A stretch of DNA of 11,108 nt from Flavobacteriaceae bacterium (GTDB taxonomy: Bacteria > Bacteroidota > Bacteroidia > Flavobacteriales > Flavobacteriaceae): assembly GCA_015493405.1 (NCBI GenBank), contig WGDF01000158.1, positions 1 through 11,108 on the forward strand, written 5' to 3'. Under the pieces are notes generated by a model. It was not told where the DNA came from and did no database searches. It saw only the letters and a list, made by a program, of their open reading frames with translations. Below, piece by piece: positions 5,279 through 11,108 of this stretch. Made by a program: the position numbers and the translations under genes. Every line of letters begins with the position of its first letter. The stretch's first letter is position 1.

Positions 5279-6004
5279 ATGAAACGAAATTATTTTTTTA
5301 TCCCAATACTTTTTTTCTTTGGAGCTATACAAGCCCAACAAAGCGCTATTGTAACCTATAAAGCCAAGCTCAATACAGCTCCTGAAATTTATAATTCCAT
5401 TAAAGAAAAATTTGGGGTTGATATGATGCAAAGGAAGCAGCGAGGCGATGCTAAAGTCAATGAAATTTTAAAGGATTTTGAATTTACATTACAATTCAAT
5501 CCGCAAGCAAGCCGATATCATTGGCAGGAAGACATGCCGGATGAAACGGTAAATAAAGGCTCTTATATGATGGCTAAATTAGTAGGGAGTGGTCATGGCA
5601 TATATTATTGTAATATGCCTGAAAATTTGTATATGAAACAATTTAGAACAGTTGCTTCCCATAGTTTGGTTCGTGAAACAGCCCAATTGCGCGGTCAAAA
5701 ATGGCAAATTACCAAAGCAACCGACACCATATTAGGCTATCCGGTTATTAAGGCCATTCAAGGAAAGAAAGTAGCTTGGTTTACACCGGCTATTCCGGTG
5801 CCGTTTGGCCCGGGAGAAGCGCGTGGTTTACCGGGTTTGATTCTTAAATATATATTTGCCCAAAAACGTGTTATATATGCCACTAAAATCAAATGGTACA
5901 AAAAACATTTAGATATAAAACGGCCTACAAAAGGTTTGTTGCGCACGCAAGCAGAAGGTCGGGCCAAACGCATCAAAGAGATGGGTAAATACTTGGGGAA
6001 TTAA
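5279..6004 (+). CDS. GLPGLI family protein, second of cassette 2
   Basis: This is a 241-residue exported GLPGLI-family protein. ATG at 5279 is chosen because it places a clean signal peptide (MKRNYFFIPILFFFGAIQA, then QQ) at the N-terminus. The open frame extends upstream to a TTG at 5249 overlapping the previous stop codon, but that would add ten residues before the signal peptide. The GLPGLI signature is at 183-188, with WFTPAIPVPFGP before it, KWQITK at 141-146 and DTILGYPVIKA at 149-159. It is the tandem paralog of the preceding gene, 26 nt downstream of its stop. The two may form a heteromer or have divided roles on different parts of one substrate, but this is inference. The receptor gene starts 9 nt after its stop, in the same frame. 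Confidence 0.92.
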   Translation: MKRNYFFIPILFFFGAIQAQQSAIVTYKAKLNTAPEIYNSIKEKFGVDMMQRKQRGDAKVNEILKDFEFTLQFNPQASRYHWQEDMPDETVNKGSYMMAKLVGSGHGIYYCNMPENLYMKQFRTVASHSLVRETAQLRGQKWQITKATDTILGYPVIKAIQGKKVAWFTPAIPVPFGPGEARGLPGLILKYIFAQKRVIYATKIKWYKKHLDIKRPTKGLLRTQAEGRAKRIKEMGKYLGN

Positions 6005-6013
6005 TTTCAAATA

Positions 6014-8686
6014 GTGATTAAACAACACAATTTTTTTATCAACGGCATTCTGTTTTGGCTTTTTATTTGTGGTATAAATGTTTCAATTGTTGCCCAAACG
6101 CGTGTGCTCAAAGGTGTGGTAACCGACAGTTTGCAACAACCCTTGGAATTTGCCAATATTATGGCCAAAGCTATAGATCATGATTTGCCCTTTGTGTTTG
6201 CCGTAACCGATGATAAAGGTGTTTTTGAAATGCGTCTGAAAACTAAAGCAACTTATTTGATTACCGCATCGTTTATGGGCTATCGGCCATATCATTTTAA
6301 ACTGGACAGTTTGGTAACGCCCGCTTTTAAACGGATTGCCTTAAAACCCAACCACCAAGCATTGGATCAAGTGGTCGTTGATTACCAAACACCGGTCAAA
6401 ATAACCCAAGATTCTATTGTCTATAATGTTAAGCATTTTGTAACCGGTAAAGAACGCAAACTCAGAGCTGTGTTACAAGAATTGCCCGGAGTGGAAGTTA
6501 ATAAACAAGGACAAATTACCGTTATGGGTAAGAAAGTTCAGAAAGTAATGGTAGAAGGCAAAGATTTCTTTGGGGGGAGTGCGCACTTGGCAGTAGATAA
6601 TATCCCCGCAGATGCCGTTAAAACCGTTCAGGTGCTCAAAGATTTTACAGCGGTTAGTTTTATGAAGGGCTTGACTGAAGATCAAAAAATGATTATCAAC
6701 ATCAAACTCAAAGAAGGAAAAAAACGGTTTATATTTGGTGATATAGTTGCCGGTGGCGGTAATGACCGGCATTATATCGGCAAAGCCAACCTGTTTTATT
6801 ACAGCCCCAAAACCAATTTGAGTTATATAGGTAATGCCAATGATGTTGGAGCAGTATCTTTAAGTTTTGAGGATATGCGCCGGTTTGAAAGCAACGACAG
6901 GTATTTGACCCGCCGTTTTATGCCCAATCCGGCTAAAAAATCACTTTTTAATTTTGCCAATAAGGGGGATTTTACCGCTAAACAAACACTGTTTAATGCC
7001 TTGCAATGGCAACAAGATTTCGGTTTAAACTGGCAATTTCAAGTTTACGGTATATGGTCCAAAGATCATAGTGTTTTTAGAAACGAAAAAGAAAATCATT
7101 TTGTATATCCACAGCATTTTACGCAAATTTATCAAAATGACAAACAAGTTTCGCCTGAGACGGCATTGGGTAAAATCAATTTGATTTATAATCCGAAATC
7201 CAATCAATATACCAATTTTTCCTTTTATATCAATAAAGACCGCCCTAAATATTTAGAATATAATATTGATAGCAATCCTTTTCAAAATCGGTATGTCAAT
7301 ACCTTTTCAAATGAGGGTGGTTTGCAAGTTAGTTCCTCTTTGTTGTGGTATCATAAATTCAATAAAAAACAAATTATTCGTTTTTTGAGTCAATACAATT
7401 ATAATGACAATAGACAGGTACAAAATTGGTCCTCTGACCAAAGCTTTTTGCAAGGATTTATAAGTATGCAGCCCGCAAGTGAATACCGATTGCATCAAAA
7501 TATTCAAACAGGTCGGCACCAGTGGCAATCATTGTTAAAATATTATTACAAAATTGACCATCGGCATCATATTTACATCAGTTTGGGTGAGACTTATCAA
7601 AATAGTCGTTGGCAAGGTAATTTGATTCAACAATTACCGCAGGATGATTTTAATTTTGGATCTTTTCAAAATGATTTACACTACCGGCGACAAGATATTT
7701 TTACGGGTTTGCAATTTCGTTTTCGAATGGGGCAAAGTATTTTAACCCCCGGGCTATATTTGCATAAGATTATATGGCAGTTGTCGCAACCGGCTCCTGT
7801 TAACAAATCAAAATATCTATGGTTACCCGAATTTAATATGGATACCAAATGGTTTCATGGTGATTTAAAATTGCGTTACGCCGCCAAAACAGCTTTGGCG
7901 CATTTACAGGATTATATCTATGGGAAAACGCTGCTGGGATACAATCAAGTTTTTCAAGGTAATCCCTTGTTAGATCAGACTTTATATCACGATTTGAATC
8001 TGAATTACAGTTATTTTTCATTGGCAAAAGGCATTACTTTGTTTAGCAATATGCACTACAAAAAACAAATCACACAATTGACCCAAGTGCGCTTAATATC
8101 AGGAACGGATTATTACAGCAAACCCATTGTGGCACATCTGCCTCTTGCTGCATGGGATGTGGCCTTAGGCTTTACCAAGGTGTGGCCCAAAATCCAATTG
8201 AAATATAAACCTTTTATCAGTTTTAGCGAAAACACCAATCAAATCAACCAGACCAAAGTTGAATCACGAGATTGGATGATGGTCAATGATTTATCTGTTG
8301 GGCGTTATTATAAAACGGGCCCCGAACTATCCATAGGTATCCGGCAAGATTATATGAAAAGTTTATCAAAGTTAAACAATTTCGAAACCGGTTCTTTGAA
8401 ACCATATTTTGAAGCGCTGATTAATTATAAAAATATTGAATTACAATCTGATTTTTATCTCCAATATACTTCTGAGTCTCAGCAATGGCAACAAACCGGC
8501 ACATTATTTAATGCAAGTATTTTATACCAAAAACCTGATAAAGCTTTTGGCATTGCATTAAAAATAATCAACTTGTTTAATCGCCCTTATAAAATCAGGT
8601 TTATGAATACCGAATTTTTGACAGCTAAAAACACGACTTGGTTACAGCCTAGAATAGTGATGATAAATTTGCATTATAAATTGTAG
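6014..8686 (+). CDS. TonB-dependent outer-membrane receptor, cassette 2
   Basis: This 890-residue Bacteroidota-type TonB-dependent receptor has a predicted GTG start. In-frame TAA at 6002-6004 leaves only three codons before it, and no in-frame ATG precedes the signal sequence. A signal peptide lies at about residues 1-28 (hydrophobic core GILFWLFICG, cleavage near VAQ). A carboxypeptidase-regulatory-like domain spans about 30-110 (LKGVVTDSLQQPLEFANIM). A plug spans about 115-233 (LRAVLQELPGVEVNKQGQI, then KVMVEGKDFFGG at 177-188). A beta-barrel runs to the C-terminus, which ends in Leu (NLHYKL) rather than the common Phe. It is a paralog of the receptor at 1274-3880 with little detailed identity and a less A/T-rich barrel. 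The ligand is unknown; pairing with the cassette 2 peptide and two GLPGLI proteins is by position. Confidence 0.93.
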   Translation: MIKQHNFFINGILFWLFICGINVSIVAQTRVLKGVVTDSLQQPLEFANIMAKAIDHDLPFVFAVTDDKGVFEMRLKTKATYLITASFMGYRPYHFKLDSLVTPAFKRIALKPNHQALDQVVVDYQTPVKITQDSIVYNVKHFVTGKERKLRAVLQELPGVEVNKQGQITVMGKKVQKVMVEGKDFFGGSAHLAVDNIPADAVKTVQVLKDFTAVSFMKGLTEDQKMIINIKLKEGKKRFIFGDIVAGGGNDRHYIGKANLFYYSPKTNLSYIGNANDVGAVSLSFEDMRRFESNDRYLTRRFMPNPAKKSLFNFANKGDFTAKQTLFNALQWQQDFGLNWQFQVYGIWSKDHSVFRNEKENHFVYPQHFTQIYQNDKQVSPETALGKINLIYNPKSNQYTNFSFYINKDRPKYLEYNIDSNPFQNRYVNTFSNEGGLQVSSSLLWYHKFNKKQIIRFLSQYNYNDNRQVQNWSSDQSFLQGFISMQPASEYRLHQNIQTGRHQWQSLLKYYYKIDHRHHIYISLGETYQNSRWQGNLIQQLPQDDFNFGSFQNDLHYRRQDIFTGLQFRFRMGQSILTPGLYLHKIIWQLSQPAPVNKSKYLWLPEFNMDTKWFHGDLKLRYAAKTALAHLQDYIYGKTLLGYNQVFQGNPLLDQTLYHDLNLNYSYFSLAKGITLFSNMHYKKQITQLTQVRLISGTDYYSKPIVAHLPLAAWDVALGFTKVWPKIQLKYKPFISFSENTNQINQTKVESRDWMMVNDLSVGRYYKTGPELSIGIRQDYMKSLSKLNNFETGSLKPYFEALINYKNIELQSDFYLQYTSESQQWQQTGTLFNASILYQKPDKAFGIALKIINLFNRPYKIRFMNTEFLTAKNTTWLQPRIVMINLHYKL

Positions 8687-8723
8687 CGATTTTTCTTATA
8701 GTGCTGTTCAAAATCAGTTATAT

Positions 8724-8756
8724 GATATAAGGTTAATTTGATATAACCCATATATC
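8724..8756 (+). other. Imperfect hairpin after receptor 2
   Basis: GATATA (8724-8729) pairs with TATATC (8751-8756), and GGTTA (8731-8735) pairs with TAACC (8744-8748), around an eight-base loop. It lies 38 nt after the receptor stop codon, in the convergent gap before the transaldolase gene. It has no T run, so it may be a weak 3' end signal for cassette 2 or an mRNA-protecting stem. Confidence 0.3.
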
Positions 8757-8810
8757 TTCCCGTTTTCTCAAATTATAAGCAAGGTTTTTATAGTGGAAAG
8801 TCTCATCCAT

Positions 8811-8837
8811 AAAAAAGTCGCCTTTTGAGCGACTTTT
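8811..8837 (-). terminator. Intrinsic terminator of the transaldolase gene
   Basis: A perfect 9-bp stem (8813-8821 with 8829-8837) with a seven-base loop has a GC-rich core GTCGC/GCGAC. On the - strand it is followed by a run of T residues (A at 8811-8816 on the + strand). It lies 22 nt beyond the transaldolase stop codon. On the + strand the stem also ends in four T residues, so it may act in both directions for the convergent operons. Confidence 0.8.
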
Positions 8838-8859
8838 AATGGTGTTTATATTGGAGTAT

Positions 8860-9516
8860 TTATTGATTACCTTTTTTGTAATCGGCTAAAAATTTCTCTA
8901 ATCCGATATCGGTTAAGGGGTGTTTAAGTAAACCTAAAATAGGTTTTAAAGGAGCTGTAATGACATCGGCACCTATTTTGGCACATGCGTTAATGTGCAT
9001 GGTATGGCGTACGGATGCGGCCAGAATTTCGGTAGGGTATGCATAGTTGTCATAAACCAAGCGAATATCGGCTATTAAACCCAAACCGTCTTCGGAAATA
9101 TCATCTAAGCGACCGATAAACGGCGATACATATGTGGCACCGGCTTTGGCCGCCAGCAAGGCTTGTCCGACAGAAAAGACCAATGTGCAGTTGGTTTTGA
9201 TATTTTGACTGCTTAAGTATTTGATGGCTTTGATGCCGTCTTTAATCATAGGGATTTTCACGACAATATTCGGAGCAATTTTGACCAATTCTTCAGCTTC
9301 TTTGATCATACCTTCAAAATCGGTCGCGATGACTTCGGCACTGACATCGCCGCTGACAATCTCGCAGATTTGTCGGTAATGGTTTAAAATGTTTTCTTTG
9401 CCGGTGATACCTTCTTTAGCCATCAGGGAAGGATTGGTGGTTACGCCGTCCAAAATACCAAGTTCATTGGCTTCTTTGATATCAGCAAGATTGGCTGTGT
9501 CTATAAAAAATTTCAT
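8860..9516 (-). CDS. tal: Small transaldolase (TalC/FSA-type, class 3B)
   Basis: This 218-residue full-length protein belongs to the small transaldolase/fructose-6-phosphate aldolase family, single-domain TIM barrels usually of 210-220 residues. It starts with [10 protein letters not shown] and has the GVTTNPSL motif at 24-31. The Schiff-base lysine is K87 in VVKIP. By alignment from memory with E. coli FsaA (Gln59, Lys85, Tyr131), the equivalents here are Glu61 (in [11 protein letters not shown]) and Phe133 (in VSPFIGRLD). Glu and Phe at these sites are typical of true transaldolases rather than fructose-6-phosphate aldolase. It likely transfers a dihydroxyacetone unit from fructose 6-phosphate to erythrose 4-phosphate in the cytoplasmic non-oxidative pentose phosphate pathway. 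A TAnnTTTG promoter element lies about 40 nt upstream and a strong terminator follows, so it appears monocistronic. It is not functionally linked to the cassettes on the left. Confidence 0.95.
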   Translation of the reverse strand: MKFFIDTANLADIKEANELGILDGVTTNPSLMAKEGITGKENILNHYRQICEIVSGDVSAEVIATDFEGMIKEAEELVKIAPNIVVKIPMIKDGIKAIKYLSSQNIKTNCTLVFSVGQALLAAKAGATYVSPFIGRLDDISEDGLGLIADIRLVYDNYAYPTEILAASVRHTMHINACAKIGADVITAPLKPILGLLKHPLTDIGLEKFLADYKKGNQ

Positions 9517-9555
9517 AATTACGTTTTTTTATTTTGTATAAATTTTTGACTGGGG

Positions 9556-9563
9556 CAAAGATA
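9556..9563 (-). promoter_or_regulatory. Predicted -7 promoter element of tal
   Basis: On the - strand this reads TATCTTTG, matching TAnnTTTG. It lies 40 nt before the start codon, giving a predicted short 5' leader of about 33 nt. No convincing TTG -33 element is seen at the expected distance, so only the -7 part is supported. Confidence 0.5.
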
Positions 9564-9589
9564 CATTTTTTTGTGTATTTGATGCCTAT

Positions 9590-9785
9590 ATTCCGGAGGT
9601 TTTCGCTGCGCGAGTGGGTGAAATGACAGCTTGGTGTTTTGGGAAGCCTTGCAAATACCCAAAGCCGGCAGCGACCGCAGGAAGCTCGTCGGCTTGGTTG
9701 TATTTGCGGCTGATAAAATACCAACTGCAAATGGAACACACGGCCTAAGCAGGTGGCCATGTGCGGTGGGTAAGGCGCGCCCCTA
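9590..9785. repeat. GC-rich block with nested inverted repeats, no gene
   Basis: This block between tal and the ccsBA-like gene is clearly more GC-rich than its surroundings. A nested imperfect palindrome spans 9631-9724. TTGGTGTTTT (9631-9640) pairs with 9715-9724 with one G-T pair, GCAAATAC (9651-9658) pairs with 9700-9707, and AAGCCG (9662-9667) pairs with 9690-9695. A second hairpin uses CACA-GGCC (9737-9745) and GGCC-TGTG (9755-9763). The open frames across it give low-complexity, unconvincing proteins. No T run follows the stems, so it is not an ordinary terminator for the gene at its right. Candidates are a dispersed repetitive element (REP or MITE-like) or a structured non-coding RNA; I recognise neither. 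Confidence 0.5.
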
Positions 9786-11108
9786 TTATACGGGTTGTTT
9801 ATGATAATATTTTCGATATTTATAGTAAGCTATACTGGCCAATATACCGATAAATACTAAGAAATAATAGATAAATACCGGTGTTTGTTGTGGTTCGCCT
9901 TTGGCGTAGGAATGTAAGCCGGCCAGATAATAATTGACGCCGAAATAGGTCATTGCAATGGAAGCAAATGAAATAACAGCCATCAAGTTAAAGGCAAAAA
10001 AGCCGCGCAAGCCTGGCACAAAACGGGCATGAATGACCAAGGCATAGACGATGATGCTGACGAGAGCCCAGGTTTCTTTAGGGTCCCAGCCCCAGTAGCG
10101 TCCCCAGCTTTCATTGGCCCATTGGCCACCTAAAAAGTTACCGATGGTGAGCATCACCAAACCAATGGTTAAGGACATTTCGGTAATAATGGTCAATTCG
10201 CGGATGTATGATTCGAGCTTGTGTTTATTGCGTGGGTTGGTAAGTGCCATTAACAACAGATTTACCAGCCCGAGGATCATACCAATGGCAAAGGGGCCGT
10301 AACTGGCTACAATGATGGAGACATGAATATCGAGCCAGTAGGAATTGAGCACCGGAACAAGATTTTCAATTTGCGGGTCCATCCAATTCCAATGGGCGAT
10401 CATCAATGTCATAGAGCCGACAAATAAGCCGGCTGCCAGCACTAAGGGTGATTTTCTACCTAGAATGAGGGTGAACAGAATCATCGCAAAGGAGACGTAA
10501 ATCATCGATTCGTAAGCGTTGCTCCAAGGGGCATGTCCGCTGATATACCAACGCAAGCCCATAAAGAACAGCATCCAGATAAACAGCAATAGACTAATAA
10601 AATAAAGCGCTTTTATAGCGTAATTGATGATTTTGGAACGACTGAAAATTTGAGCAATAGCCAAAATAAATATAAACAACGATAAGGTCATAAATTGCCA
10701 AAATAATGACCGGAATGCATCGTATTTATTGTAAAAAATCTCCCATTTGAGTTTCTGTTCGGAAGGGTAAACAGCATGACCGAAATTCTTTTGATATTTG
10801 CTAATGCCTTTGAGTATTTGATCGGCTAATTTGTAATCGCCGGTTTGTCGCGCTTTAAATATCTCTTTACTCCAAAGGGGGATGACATTGGCCGCAAAAT
10901 TCTTATCATCTTTGTTAAATTTAAAATCTTTTATTTTAGTCCATGAATACCATTTATGATTGGGATCATTAGGTAGAGGGAATAATCTTAAGTTGTTAGT
11001 CAACAAAGTATTGTAAAGTAAATTTACTCTGCCGCTTACATTAACAACATCTTTGTCGAACTTGCCTTTGATGCGTTTTTTTTGTGATTTTTCGAGATAA
11101 GATTGCAG
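9786..11108 (-). CDS. Cytochrome c biogenesis protein, CcsA domain of a CcsBA-type protein (5' end outside window)
   Basis: This is a partial gene; the open frame continues through the right edge, with 440 C-terminal residues visible. A TTG at 11004-11006 is not a real start, because the frame upstream encodes continuing protein (for example VNVSGRVNLLY). The first part is an extracytoplasmic segment, followed by about eight membrane segments. The tryptophan-rich haem-handling signature WGRYWGWDPKETW is encoded at about 10068-10106. Histidines likely to be haem ligands lie on either side: LDIHVS before it, and IHARF and GLHSY after it. CcsA, with CcsB, exports haem and attaches it to c-type cytochrome CXXCH motifs in system II. 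The extra extracytoplasmic region ahead of CcsA suggests the fused ResB-ResC (CcsBA) form common in Bacteroidota. It points to a respiring organism with c-type cytochromes. Confidence 0.93.
   Translation of the reverse strand: MQSYLEKSQKKRIKGKFDKDVVNVSGRVNLLYNTLLTNNLRLFPLPNDPNHKWYSWTKIKDFKFNKDDKNFAANVIPLWSKEIFKARQTGDYKLADQILKGISKYQKNFGHAVYPSEQKLKWEIFYNKYDAFRSLFWQFMTLSLFIFILAIAQIFSRSKIINYAIKALYFISLLLFIWMLFFMGLRWYISGHAPWSNAYESMIYVSFAMILFTLILGRKSPLVLAAGLFVGSMTLMIAHWNWMDPQIENLVPVLNSYWLDIHVSIIVASYGPFAIGMILGLVNLLLMALTNPRNKHKLESYIRELTIITEMSLTIGLVMLTIGNFLGGQWANESWGRYWGWDPKETWALVSIIVYALVIHARFVPGLRGFFAFNLMAVISFASIAMTYFGVNYYLAGLHSYAKGEPQQTPVFIYYFLVFIGILASIAYYKYRKYYHKQPV

Noticed and set aside
9482..9760. 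Open frame on the - strand over the GC-rich block
   Set aside because: It has no recognisable domain, overlaps the start of the transaldolase gene and crosses the palindromes. It looks like an effect of base composition.
11004..11006. Possible TTG start for the ccsA-like gene
   Set aside because: The frame stays open to the window edge and the upstream residues look like continuing extracytoplasmic protein, so the gene is cut by the window rather than starting here.

Overview
The window looks like a chromosome segment of a low-GC Bacteroidota, most likely Flavobacteriia. The evidence is three GLPGLI-family proteins, two Bacteroidota-type TonB-dependent outer-membrane receptors with N-terminal carboxypeptidase-regulatory-like domains, a CcsA-type cytochrome c assembly protein that looks like the C-terminal half of the fused CcsBA form, Bacteroidota promoter elements of the TAnnTTTG type, and A/T-rich translation starts without clear Shine-Dalgarno sequences.

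The left 8.7 kb holds two parallel cassettes on the + strand. Cassette 1 (about 1-3880) runs: a long non-coding leader, a 75-residue secreted two-cysteine peptide, a hairpin, a GLPGLI protein, then a TonB-dependent receptor. Cassette 2 (about 3960-8686) has the same order but two tandem GLPGLI genes. The leaders plus the peptide signal sequences (1-303 and 3990-4292) match at about 95% by hand alignment, with a central 126-nt block (88-213 / 4077-4202) identical. The similarity stops abruptly at the predicted signal-peptidase site, and the mature peptides and downstream genes are far more divergent. This is a constant expression and secretion module attached to variable secreted peptides, each with its own GLPGLI protein(s) and outer-membrane transporter. 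My inference is that each peptide is the partner or cargo of its co-encoded receptor and GLPGLI protein; no function can be read directly from the sequence.

The shared leader, about 260 nt from the promoter predicted in cassette 2, can form several hairpins. One contains a C-to-U change between copies that keeps pairing as G-U. It also has two spaced copies of a GTTAAAC-NNN-GTTT inverted motif. Each cassette has a strong hairpin directly after the peptide gene, at the same place but with a different sequence, suggesting that peptide expression is set higher than that of the membrane genes.

The right 2.4 kb is housekeeping on the - strand: a small class-3B transaldolase whose active-site residues favour transaldolase over fructose-6-phosphate aldolase, and a CcsBA-type cytochrome c biogenesis protein that runs off the right end of the window. 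Between them lies a GC-rich block of about 190 bp with long imperfect inverted repeats and no credible gene. It stands out in composition and may be a dispersed repeat or structured element.
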